Position numbers and translations under genes: made by a program. Below the pieces are notes generated by a model. The model was given only the letters and a program-made list of their open reading frames with translations, did no database searches and was not told where the DNA came from. From contig CALVDT010000005.1 in NCBI GenBank assembly GCA_944326385.1, positions 1 to 64,000 on the forward strand: a stretch of DNA of 64,000 nucleotides. Reading direction: 5' to 3'. The stretch is from an uncultured Bacteroidales bacterium. GTDB lineage: Bacteria; Bacteroidota; Bacteroidia; Bacteroidales; UBA932. Positions 45,499 through 54,442 of this stretch are shown here, piece after piece; position 1 is the first letter of the stretch, and the number at the start of each line of letters is the position of its first letter.

Positions 45499-48252
45499 TC
45501 ATTCGGCCTGTGACGAAGATTTTACTGTAATCTCGACAGGATCGGCATTGAATCCCTTGACTACCAGCCTGCACGGACCGGCAGGCATGTCTTTTTTCGC
45601 AGTTTCCACTGTGATGGTCCTGGTCTCCCCAGGGAGCATGCTGAAGAAGTTGTCCGTATAGTATGACGGTCTTATCGGCTTGCCTTCGGAATCCAGCCAC
45701 TGTATCTGGGTAAAGAAGGATATCGCCTTCCTGCTGTTCTTGAGGGTAAGGTCCAGCCAAACTGTTTTCTCATCCTCACGCAGCGCGACATTGTCCATCA
45801 CTACACGTGTCCTGTCCAGATCGGAAATGGTCTCGAAGCCGGAAGTCGCAGGTCCGGTCAAGGTCTTCTTCCCTTCATACACATCATCCGACCTCCAGTA
45901 GAAATTGCTGCCGACCTGCTTTCCGTTCCCGTCGAAAAGCCTGAGCCTGATGAAATGCACAGGGGAAATGTCCTCAGGGAAATCTATGGTGAACACATCA
46001 TTCACCACACCGTCCTCAGGAATATCCACCTCGGCCGACTTGCTCCACACCTTCCTGGAATCTATGTTCCAGACCTCTGCCTCCACCTTGAAGCCTTCGA
46101 AGCTCCTGTAATAGTCATTCACTACCGATACCGTATTCTTCAGATAATCGAACTGAGGATGGAGCGGCTCGCATGCATTGGCTGCGGCATAAAGGGCAGC
46201 CGTAGGTTCGAGCGACCAGTCCCACATACGGCCGCAGACCTGGCGGACAGCTGAATTGTGATACCAGTAAAGGAAGCCGGAAGCCCAGCGGTCACCATAG
46301 CCGAACTTGTTGTAGTTCCACACTTCCCATATGCTCTTGTAGTTCATCGCCCCGACGAACTGCCCCTTCATGGCGAATTCATCGATGCTTTCCGATTCAC
46401 CGTACATGTTCACTAAATCCACATACAGTGTGGACATCTGGTGGAAACCGTTGCCGTCGCTGTAGTCCCATACTTCCTTGTTCACCGGCCACAAGTCCTC
46501 CTCAGGCATCATCTCCCTGAGACATTCCACGGTAGGGATGCAAGGAGCACCGTACTCAGGGTTGAATCCGTCCACCCTGCTGCCCCTGTCGGAAGCCGTA
46601 TTCTCGTAGTGACGCATCGGATTGACCGTCTTGTAAGGGCTTCCGTCATGCACTCCGGCACATTCCGACTGCATCTGATAACCTCTCGTGCCGTCCAGTT
46701 CCATGATCAGATCCTTGATTCCGTCCATCTCGGTGGACTCGTTCGAGCATACGTAATAGGCAAGAGACGGATGGTTGCGGATACGCTTCACCGTAGACTC
46801 CACGTTCTGCAGATAAAGGCCCTTGTCTACAGGATGCTTCGTGTCGCCTGTCATCCAGAATTCGGTCCATACCATGATACCGAGAGAGTCGCACAGGTCA
46901 TAGAACCTGTCGGACTCGGTTATTCCACCGCCCCACTGACGTATAAGGTTCACTCCTGACTGGGCCGTGTACCTCAGCTCGGCATATGTACGCTCGTCAG
47001 AGTTCCTGAGCATGTTCTCCGGAAGCCAGTTCGTACCTTTTATGAAGATAGGCTTCCCGTTCACATAGAACCTGCGGGACTTGTCCGGGGTGTCGGTGTC
47101 TGACGTGATCTCCCTGATACCGAATCTTACCGTAATGGAATCCAGGACGGCACCGTTCTGCTCTGCTTTCAGGACCGCTGTGTACATCTCCGCCTTGCCC
47201 TTGTTCACCGGCCACCACAGACGCGGATTCTCTATCACCAGCTGAGGGAATTCCTCCGGTGTGAACTCCACCGTCCCTGTCATTCCGCGCAGCACTGTGA
47301 TATCCTTCGAGAATGTTATGCCTTCTCCGAGGATCTCTCCCGTCACCTTCACCTTCTGTGTCCCGAATCCGGGGTTGCGGACCTCTACGCTGACAGTCTG
47401 TGCAGAACTGTCATAGCTGTCATTCAGGTCGCTCTTCACGAAAGGATGGTTCAGCATCACCTTGCCGCTCCTGAAGAACCTGATATCCCTCCATATACCG
47501 GTATTGCGGTCGCGTATCCCGTCCAGGAAAGTGAAATCCCAGCCGACAGTCATCAGCATGGAGACATTCTTCCCTATCTCGCCGTTTCCGCCGTTCCTGA
47601 ACTCGCCTGCCGCTCCCCACGACTTGGAATTGCCTTTACGAGGGCCTCCCGGTTCATCGATAGGATAGACCTTCACCGCCAGGACATTCTGCCCGTCGCG
47701 GCTCACATAGTCGGTCACATCCACGAACTGCTGGTTGAACATTCCGGAGACAAAGCACACCATCTTGCCGTTGAGCCAGAATTCCGCCCTGTAGTTCACC
47801 CCGTCCACCTGCATCCATATCCTTTCATCCTTGCCTGCGGTCACAGGTGCGAACTCCGTCCTGAACCAGTAGGTATAGAAATCCCGGCCGACGATGCTGA
47901 TATCAGGGATCTTGCCTGAAGTCAGCTTGTTGTTCAGGCCGAAATACGGCTCAGGATAAACCCCGTTGTAGACCAATGAATTCAGGACTGTTCCGGGGAC
48001 GATGGCCGGCATCCAGTCCTGCAGGTCATATCCGGCCTTGGACAGATCCTCGGCCCTTGCCTGCACATCTGACGCCTTTTTCATCACCCAATGGCTGTCG
48101 CCTCCATGTCCGTCTTCGGACTGGAGAGAGAAAAGATATTCCCTGCCGTCTGCCGAAGGCACGGAAACCGAGGCTTCCGCCCCGAATGAGAACATGGCAG
48201 CCAGTGCCGCCAGCGATACCGCGATCGCGGTCTTGAATGGATTTTTCATCAT
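45499..48252 (-). CDS. Glycoside hydrolase family 2 enzyme (beta-mannosidase/exo-glucosaminidase-like)
   Basis: A 917-residue exported GH2 protein (signal ending near SFGAEA). It has the sugar-binding jelly-roll domain with YWFRTEF and WLNGKMV, Ig-like domains, a TIM barrel and C-terminal beta-sandwiches. The acid/base is Glu in CSNESTEM (about 504) and the nucleophile probably Glu in FNPEYGAP (about 566). Architecture resembles the exo-beta-D-glucosaminidase and mannosylglycoprotein endo-beta-mannosidase branch rather than beta-galactosidases. The substrate is unproven. ATG at 48252 overlaps the HTCS stop by four bases, so the two are coupled; the gene after it is the FAD/GH130 fusion. Confidence 0.88.
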   Translation of the reverse strand: MMKNPFKTAIAVSLAALAAMFSFGAEASVSVPSADGREYLFSLQSEDGHGGDSHWVMKKASDVQARAEDLSKAGYDLQDWMPAIVPGTVLNSLVYNGVYPEPYFGLNNKLTSGKIPDISIVGRDFYTYWFRTEFAPVTAGKDERIWMQVDGVNYRAEFWLNGKMVCFVSGMFNQQFVDVTDYVSRDGQNVLAVKVYPIDEPGGPRKGNSKSWGAAGEFRNGGNGEIGKNVSMLMTVGWDFTFLDGIRDRNTGIWRDIRFFRSGKVMLNHPFVKSDLNDSYDSSAQTVSVEVRNPGFGTQKVKVTGEILGEGITFSKDITVLRGMTGTVEFTPEEFPQLVIENPRLWWPVNKGKAEMYTAVLKAEQNGAVLDSITVRFGIREITSDTDTPDKSRRFYVNGKPIFIKGTNWLPENMLRNSDERTYAELRYTAQSGVNLIRQWGGGITESDRFYDLCDSLGIMVWTEFWMTGDTKHPVDKGLYLQNVESTVKRIRNHPSLAYYVCSNESTEMDGIKDLIMELDGTRGYQMQSECAGVHDGSPYKTVNPMRHYENTASDRGSRVDGFNPEYGAPCIPTVECLREMMPEEDLWPVNKEVWDYSDGNGFHQMSTLYVDLVNMYGESESIDEFAMKGQFVGAMNYKSIWEVWNYNKFGYGDRWASGFLYWYHNSAVRQVCGRMWDWSLEPTAALYAAANACEPLHPQFDYLKNTVSVVNDYYRSFEGFKVEAEVWNIDSRKVWSKSAEVDIPEDGVVNDVFTIDFPEDISPVHFIRLRLFDGNGKQVGSNFYWRSDDVYEGKKTLTGPATSGFETISDLDRTRVVMDNVALREDEKTVWLDLTLKNSRKAISFFTQIQWLDSEGKPIRPSYYTDNFFSMLPGETRTITVETAKKDMPAGPCRLVVKGFNADPVEITVKSSSQAE

Positions 48253-51200
48253 ATATCTGAATTATCGTTATTGTTTTCCTGGCTCTGTCCTTCGCGGAGG
48301 TTGCGCACAAACTCCTTTGGCAGTACGCCGAACTGCTTGTGGAAACATTTCGTGAAATACGTCGGGGAATTGAACCCTACCATGTAGCTGACTTCCGTTA
48401 TCGTGTATTTGTCCTCGGTCAATATCTTGGCCGCCTGTTTCAGACGTTCCACCCTCAGATAATCCATCGGGCTGATGTTCAGCACACCGTTTATCTTCCG
48501 GTACAGGTTTGAACGGCTTATGCGCATCTGGGTGGCCAGCTCGTCAAGAGTGAGTTCGGAATTGCTGATATTCTCCTGCACGACAGCCTGCAGGGTATTT
48601 ATGAATTCGGTATCCCCTGAAGCCATCTTGCCCGTATCCATCGGTGAAAGCGGATTCTTCAGGAACGCCTCACGCAGAGCCTGCCTGCTCTTTATCTGGT
48701 TCGTGATGACAGCCATCAGATATGACTTCGAGAAAGGCTTCTCTATATACATGTCGGCCCCCACGTTCATCCCCGTGATTTTGGACTCGAGGCTCGTCTT
48801 CGCGGTCAGGAGGATGAACGGTATATGGCTGTAGCGGGCATCTGTCTTGATCCGCCTGCACAGCTCTATGCCGTCTATCTCAGGCATCATGATATCGCTC
48901 ACCACAAGGGTGACAAAATGATCCTCCAGCACGTCGAGTGCCTCTTTCCCGTTATGGGCAGTCAATACCGACCACTTCCCGGCGAGCTGCTCACGTATGA
49001 ATTCGCACATTTCAGGATCATCCTCCACCACCAATATGATCTCGCCCGTGGCATCCATTGCAAAATCCTTCTCCGACAGGCCGTCATCGGAATCGGGACC
49101 GGCTCCGGCAGCCTTCGCGTCTTCGGCATCGCCGGACGGAGACTCGCAAAGCGGAAGCTCCAGTATGAATTCATTTGCACCGGTATCCGGAGAAAGCGTG
49201 AGAGTGCCTTTCTGCAGCTCCGCAAGCGACCTGGCAAGATAAAGCCCTATTCCGGTACCCGTCTTTTCACTTGCCGTAGTCCCCCTGAAAAACGGAGCGA
49301 AAATGGCATCGCGCTTGTCTGCCGATATGATTTCACCATCATTGCTGACAGACAGCCGGACATTGCCGCCCTCACGGGAAAGCACTATCCTGATGACCTT
49401 GTCCGAATACTTCATGGCATTTGTCAGCATATTGCTGATTATCTTCGTGAATGCCTCCGCATCCACCATCGCATACAGGTTCCTGTCCCGTATCTCCATG
49501 GTGCAGTCCTTATGCTGCTGCGCGATGGATATCTCGAATCTCGAATAGACATCTTCGAGGATTACGGACACATTCTGTCTGGAAAGGTCCAGAGACAGTT
49601 TCTGCTTCTCTATCTTCTGGAAATCCAGAAGCTGGTTCACCAGAACCAGAAGCCTGTCGGTGTTCCTGCTCATTATCCGCAGGTCCTTCGCTATCTTCGG
49701 ATCGAGGCTGTCCCTTGTCAGGATATTGTCTAAAGGCCCTTTGATCAGAGTCAGAGGCGTCCGTATCTCATGCGTGATGCTTGTGAAGAACGCTATCTGG
49801 GAATCATACACCTCTTTCTCCTTCATCCTGTTATAAGACGCGATATACTTCTTCCGCCTCAGCATCGACTGCCTGTGATATATGCCCAAGCCTGCAAGCA
49901 CTGCGGCAAGGAATACCGACACATACGCCAGATAAGCCACGGCAGACCTGTACCACGGCGGGCGGACCCTTATCTCCAGAGTCTTCACCGGAGTATCCGT
50001 GTATCCCGACCTTACCATCAGAGTATAATTGCCGGGGGCAATCTTGGAATAAGTGATCTGGCTGCCTTTGTACATCCTCCATCTGCCGTCCACACCTTCC
50101 AGTTTGAACATCAGCTGCGGATGCGTCCTGTAGTCGAGCGCAGCCATCTCCACCGAAAACCCGTTCTGGTCATAATCCAGCTCTATCCTGTCGGTATATG
50201 AGATGTCCCTGCCGAGCGGTGACCCCTTTCCTCCCACCTGGATTTCACTGTCCAGAAGAGAGAAACCGGTAAAATACACCGGCGGGACATTCACCCCTGT
50301 CTCGCTTGCCAGCTGCTCCGGACTGAAGGACACAAGACCTTCTATGCAGCCGAAGAATATCCTGCCGCCGGCATCCTTGAATCCCGAACCGTAGTTGAAC
50401 TGGTCGCAAAGCAGCCCGTCACCCGTAGTGTATATCCTTGTCATCTTCCCCTGCTGCGGATTGAAGCGCACAAGTCCCTTGCTGGTGGATATCCAGAATA
50501 TCCCGCTGTCGTCCTCCACTATCCTGTAGACCACATCGCTCGGCATACCGTCTGCAGTGGACCATGACCTGACATTCCCTTTCTCCGCATCGAAACTGCA
50601 GAATCCCCCGCCCTCTGTGGTTATCCATATATGGCCGGAACTGTCCTCGAATATGCTGAGCACATGGTTTATCGGTATTGACGCCGCATCGGACGGGTTA
50701 TGGAGGAACTGCCGCCACTCCCCGTCGCCTGTCCTGAGGAAAAGCCCGTTCGACAGAGTCCCGACCCACAGGTTTCCTTCGGAATCAGACAATATGTCGT
50801 TCACCATCATCCCGCCGTTTATCTGCGGTACAAAACCGAAATCATCGGTCTCCCTGTTGTAGAACTGGAGCCCGTGCATCGTACCTATGTATATACGGCC
50901 GTCGGCAGCCTTCTCCAGGGCAAAGACATTGTTGCTGAAAAGTCTCGGGCCGGGCTCCTGGACGAATCCATACTTCCTCACCTCCCCGGTCTTCGTGTCT
51001 ATCACCCTGATACCGTTCGAGAAGGTGCTGACCCAAAGATCGTCACCGTCGAGAAGCAGCGACTGGATATTGCTGAAATCCCTGCTCGGGGCGAACCGGC
51101 GGAATCTCTCAGTCCGGAGGTCGAAATGATACAGGCCCGCATCTTCCGTACCTACCCACAGACCGTACCTGCCGTCGGAGCAGATTTTCCCTACCCTGAG

Positions 51201-52253
51201 ACCGCCGAGCGTACCCGGACTTCCGGTGGAATAATATTTCCTGAAATCCGGAATCCTCTCCGGAAGATAATTCACACCCCCGAAGAAAGTCCCGAGCCAG
51301 ATGCCCCCGTCCCTGTCCTTGCATATCGAATGGATGGAATTGTCGGACAGAGAATACTGGTCGTACGGGGAATGTACCAGATGCTGGTATTTTCTGGTTC
51401 TCGTATTGAAAATGTACAGTCCGGCCTCTGTCCCTATCCAGAGTTCCTCCTGCGAATATCTCAATATCTCCCTGACATACAGCTGTCCCGGCCCGAGCCA
51501 GATCTTCCCGAGCCTCCCGGTGATGCTGTCGAGCTCCATCGTCCCTCCTCTCTCCAGACCGATATAAATCTTTCCGTAGCCGTTCACATATATGCAGGTT
51601 ATCACATCCTCCGGCATCACCTTCCCGCCGTTATCCAGCAGATACGGCGACACACTCGCGAAATCGTCTTCTGTATAATAAAGGCCGTCCGCCGCCCAGG
51701 AGAACCATATAGTTCCCGTATTATTATCCACTGTCAATGTATTCACAGGCTTCTTCGAATGATACCGGCACACAGTCTCTCCGGTAGCCGGATCGTGGCA
51801 ATAGATTCCATACGCCTCCACCGAAATCCATATCCTGCCGGAGCCGTCCCTGACAAGGCCGAGTACGGGACTATGGACCGCACCCCCCCCCGTATCGGAA
51901 ACAGGCACCTCCGAGAAGCTGTCTGTCATTGTATTGTATACATAAAGCCCTGAATTGGTGCCGACCCATATATTGTTTGAGGCATCCTCCACAAGACACC
52001 TTATATAATTGTTCGCAAGTCCGGAATTCTTGTAAGGCAGATGACGGAATATCTTGAAATGGCTGCCGTCATATCTGTTCAGTCCGTCCTTCGTCCCGAA
52101 CCACATGAAACCGCGGCTGTCCTGGATGATCGCATTGACCGTATTCTGCGACAGGCCATCCTTTATGTCTATCCTGTCGAAGTATAAAGTCTGGGCTTTC
52201 AACCCGGCGATTGCCACCGACAGGAAAAAGAATATTGACAAGGATTTTCTCAT
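48249..52253 (-). CDS. Hybrid two-component system regulator (HTCS)
   Basis: A 1334-residue one-protein signalling system controlling glycan loci in Bacteroidota. Order: signal peptide, two beta-propellers of regulator repeats (GLSQNTVNAI, FMWFGTKDGLNRYDG and many more, to about 650), Y_Y_Y domain (about 690-750), one transmembrane helix (about 765-785), histidine kinase with THEIRTPLT (His near 827), ATPase (KTGTGIGLYLA), receiver (VVEDDPEMC, Asp in VVSDIMMPEIDG near 1118) and AraC-type DNA-binding domain at the end. The periplasmic part should bind an oligosaccharide of the target glycan. I chose the ATG at 52253 over an upstream extension. Codons 121-123 contain a G9 tract. Confidence 0.95.
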   Translation of the reverse strand: MRKSLSIFFFLSVAIAGLKAQTLYFDRIDIKDGLSQNTVNAIIQDSRGFMWFGTKDGLNRYDGSHFKIFRHLPYKNSGLANNYIRCLVEDASNNIWVGTNSGLYVYNTMTDSFSEVPVSDTGGGAVHSPVLGLVRDGSGRIWISVEAYGIYCHDPATGETVCRYHSKKPVNTLTVDNNTGTIWFSWAADGLYYTEDDFASVSPYLLDNGGKVMPEDVITCIYVNGYGKIYIGLERGGTMELDSITGRLGKIWLGPGQLYVREILRYSQEELWIGTEAGLYIFNTRTRKYQHLVHSPYDQYSLSDNSIHSICKDRDGGIWLGTFFGGVNYLPERIPDFRKYYSTGSPGTLGGLRVGKICSDGRYGLWVGTEDAGLYHFDLRTERFRRFAPSRDFSNIQSLLLDGDDLWVSTFSNGIRVIDTKTGEVRKYGFVQEPGPRLFSNNVFALEKAADGRIYIGTMHGLQFYNRETDDFGFVPQINGGMMVNDILSDSEGNLWVGTLSNGLFLRTGDGEWRQFLHNPSDAASIPINHVLSIFEDSSGHIWITTEGGGFCSFDAEKGNVRSWSTADGMPSDVVYRIVEDDSGIFWISTSKGLVRFNPQQGKMTRIYTTGDGLLCDQFNYGSGFKDAGGRIFFGCIEGLVSFSPEQLASETGVNVPPVYFTGFSLLDSEIQVGGKGSPLGRDISYTDRIELDYDQNGFSVEMAALDYRTHPQLMFKLEGVDGRWRMYKGSQITYSKIAPGNYTLMVRSGYTDTPVKTLEIRVRPPWYRSAVAYLAYVSVFLAAVLAGLGIYHRQSMLRRKKYIASYNRMKEKEVYDSQIAFFTSITHEIRTPLTLIKGPLDNILTRDSLDPKIAKDLRIMSRNTDRLLVLVNQLLDFQKIEKQKLSLDLSRQNVSVILEDVYSRFEISIAQQHKDCTMEIRDRNLYAMVDAEAFTKIISNMLTNAMKYSDKVIRIVLSREGGNVRLSVSNDGEIISADKRDAIFAPFFRGTTASEKTGTGIGLYLARSLAELQKGTLTLSPDTGANEFILELPLCESPSGDAEDAKAAGAGPDSDDGLSEKDFAMDATGEIILVVEDDPEMCEFIREQLAGKWSVLTAHNGKEALDVLEDHFVTLVVSDIMMPEIDGIELCRRIKTDARYSHIPFILLTAKTSLESKITGMNVGADMYIEKPFSKSYLMAVITNQIKSRQALREAFLKNPLSPMDTGKMASGDTEFINTLQAVVQENISNSELTLDELATQMRISRSNLYRKINGVLNISPMDYLRVERLKQAAKILTEDKYTITEVSYMVGFNSPTYFTKCFHKQFGVLPKEFVRNLREGQSQENNNDNSDI
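51883..51891 (-). repeat. G9 homopolymer tract in the HTCS coding sequence
   Basis: Nine G residues on the coding strand (ACG GGG GGG GGT) fall at about codons 121-123 of the HTCS gene, in the first sensor propeller. A one-base slip would destroy the regulator. It is the same length as the tract in the sialic acid operon lipoprotein. Confidence 0.9.
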
Positions 52254-52277
52254 GATGAATCTATGTGGTTGCGACGA

Positions 52278-52285
52278 CAAAGATA
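52278..52285 (-). promoter_or_regulatory. -7 box of the HTCS-GH2-FAD/GH130 transcript
   Basis: Minus strand TATCTTTG, an exact TAnnTTTG box, 24 bp before the ATG at 52253. At -33 only TCTG with a 21-bp spacer is seen, a weak match. Confidence 0.5.
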
Positions 52286-52331
52286 TACATATTTTGATGC
52301 AGTCGGCAGAAAAATGACGTTTTAGGGTCAC

Positions 52332-52363
52332 TTTGGGAAAATTTTACCATTTTTTGGGAAAAT
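52332..52363. promoter_or_regulatory. Direct repeats TTTGGGAAAAT, candidate HTCS operator
   Basis: Identical 11-mers occur at 52332-52342 and 52353-52363, 21 bp apart (two helical turns), between the divergent HTCS and the first rightward gene of the locus. AraC-type domains commonly bind direct repeats of this phasing. The start of the rightward gene is 65 bp further on. Confidence 0.5.
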
Positions 52364-52428
52364 CGTTCGGGTCGAATTATTATTTTCTATGTTCTTTTGT
52401 AACCGTAAAAACCACTGAAGGTGACACT

Positions 52429-54435
52429 ATGAAAATTTTTACGGTTATAATCTCCATTCTTTTCATCGCGGCTTCTGCCGGAGCACAGGAAATCTCGGGA
52501 ACAATCTCCCTGAAAACTCCCGGAAACCCGGCCACCGTTTTCAGTCTGGATGCCGGACAGGACGGCACCCTTTCCGCCGGCACCGACCTGCCACTTTCCA
52601 TAAGAAGGGATATCCGCCATGAAGACGGGGTCACCACAGTGGAGTTTGCAATCACGGCCTCTGACCTTATATATTATAATATAGGGTCGACCCTCGATAC
52701 GGGCTTCGATTACGGGGACTGTCTCTTCTATATGCCGGGCTTCTGGTACAGGGACAATATGAGATCCCCGAAATCCGCCCCTTCATTCCGCACATCCGAC
52801 AACTGGACAGTGCGTGAAGACAGGCTCAGCACCCCTCTTACAGGAATATACAACACCCGCACGGGCGAATACAGCACAGTGCTCAGGATAGAAGACGGCG
52901 GATGCGATGCCCAGCCGTGCCATACTGCCGGAGAAGTGATCCTTTCCGATGACACGAGCATAGGCTACACAGGTTTCCGCAAGAACGGCGGGAAAGCCGG
53001 CATAGTGTTCGGATATCCATACATCGAAGAACCTGTATCCTATATAAGGAAACTCACGCTTGCCCCTTCCATCCATACTTTCACAAGACTGGATCCGGGC
53101 CAGACCAGAAAGATAACCTGGGAAATCAGGACAGGCAAGGCTGACTCATGGTCGGACTTCGTGGCCGATGTCTGGGAATACTCTTTCGACAGGCTCAGCC
53201 CTGCACCGGTGGAGCCGAAGCACGACACTGAAGAAGCCAAGGCTCTCCTTTCGGAATACTTCGTACAGAGCTATGTGGATGAATATCCCCTTAAATATTA
53301 TTCAGGAGTAGGACTCCGCACTGCAGACTGCGAACCTAACGGCACGGCTGAAGTCGGTTTCATAGGCAGAGTGCTGCTGAACGCCTTCAACGCCCTTGAA
53401 TACGGAGAGACACATTCGAGGGAAGATCTGGTAGCAGATGCCGGAGCCGTATTCTCCAGCTACCTTGAGCACGGCTTTACGGAAGGCGGGCTTTTCCGCG
53501 AGAACGTGGATTTCCGCAGGGACCCGGCAGGCTATGAAGACGGCATATACAGCATCCGCCGCCAGTCCGAAGGAGTATGCGCCATCCTCACATGGCTCGA
53601 CTACGAAAAAGGCCGCGGCAGGAAGCACCCTGAATGGGAGGAAAGGATAAGGACAGTCCTCGACCGCTTCCTCGGCCTGCAGAACGCCAACGGCAGCTTC
53701 CCCCGCAAATTCGGTGATGACTCCGGCATAAAGGATGCATCCGGCGGAAGCACCTCCTCGGCAGTCCTTCCGCTTGCCATGGGTTACAGATATTTCAAGG
53801 ACAAGTCATATCTCGCATCGGCAGAAGCAGCCGCAGCATATCTTGAGAAAGAACTCATCTCCAAGGCGGATTACTTCTCCTCCACGCTCGACGCGAACTG
53901 CGAAGACAAGGAGGCGTCCCTGTATGCATCCACAGCCATGTACTACATGACCCTCGTGGAGAAAGACAGGAAGATGAAAGCCCGCTACGCCGACCTCTGC
54001 CTCGAATCGGCCTGTTTCGCCCTCTCATGGTACTACCTCTGGGACGTACCGTTCGCACAGGGCCAGATGCTCGGGGATGTGGACTTCCTTTCCCGAGGCT
54101 GGGGGAACGTGTCCGTGGAGAACAACCATATCGATGTCTTCATCTTCGAATTCGCCGATGTGCTCGACTATCTTGCGGAGACTTTCGGTGAGCCGCGCTT
54201 CTCCGCCTTCACAAAAGTAATCCGCACCTCCATGCTCCAGCTTCTGCCGGAAAAAGGTTCCATGTACGACATCGCGAAGGAAGGATACTGTCCTGAAGTC
54301 GTACAGCACACCGCCTGGGACTACGGGAAGAACGGGAAAGGTTTCTATAACGACATATTCGCACCTGGTTGGACAGTAGCGTCGCTCTGGCAGATGCTCT
54401 CACCTGGGCGGGCAGAAAATTATTTCAAAAACTAA
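52429..54435 (+). CDS. Exported protein of unknown family, six-hairpin-like catalytic-type domain
   Basis: A 668-residue exported protein (signal ending SAGAQ) that I do not recognise. The first 290 residues look like a beta-sandwich (alternating strands, SIRRDIRHEDGVTTVEFAI, FMPGFWYRDN not conserved elsewhere in the window). From about 290 to the end it is helical with repeated aromatic/Gly motifs (GGLFRENVDFRRDP, NANGSFPRKFGDDSG, STLDANCEDKEASLYAS) that suggest an (alpha/alpha)6 toroid as in many glycosidases and lyases. First gene of the rightward transcript, 7 bp before the GH43 gene. The ATG at 52429 precedes a clear signal peptide. Confidence 0.75.
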   Translation: MKIFTVIISILFIAASAGAQEISGTISLKTPGNPATVFSLDAGQDGTLSAGTDLPLSIRRDIRHEDGVTTVEFAITASDLIYYNIGSTLDTGFDYGDCLFYMPGFWYRDNMRSPKSAPSFRTSDNWTVREDRLSTPLTGIYNTRTGEYSTVLRIEDGGCDAQPCHTAGEVILSDDTSIGYTGFRKNGGKAGIVFGYPYIEEPVSYIRKLTLAPSIHTFTRLDPGQTRKITWEIRTGKADSWSDFVADVWEYSFDRLSPAPVEPKHDTEEAKALLSEYFVQSYVDEYPLKYYSGVGLRTADCEPNGTAEVGFIGRVLLNAFNALEYGETHSREDLVADAGAVFSSYLEHGFTEGGLFRENVDFRRDPAGYEDGIYSIRRQSEGVCAILTWLDYEKGRGRKHPEWEERIRTVLDRFLGLQNANGSFPRKFGDDSGIKDASGGSTSSAVLPLAMGYRYFKDKSYLASAEAAAAYLEKELISKADYFSSTLDANCEDKEASLYASTAMYYMTLVEKDRKMKARYADLCLESACFALSWYYLWDVPFAQGQMLGDVDFLSRGWGNVSVENNHIDVFIFEFADVLDYLAETFGEPRFSAFTKVIRTSMLQLLPEKGSMYDIAKEGYCPEVVQHTAWDYGKNGKGFYNDIFAPGWTVASLWQMLSPGRAENYFKN

Positions 54436-54442
54436 GGATATC

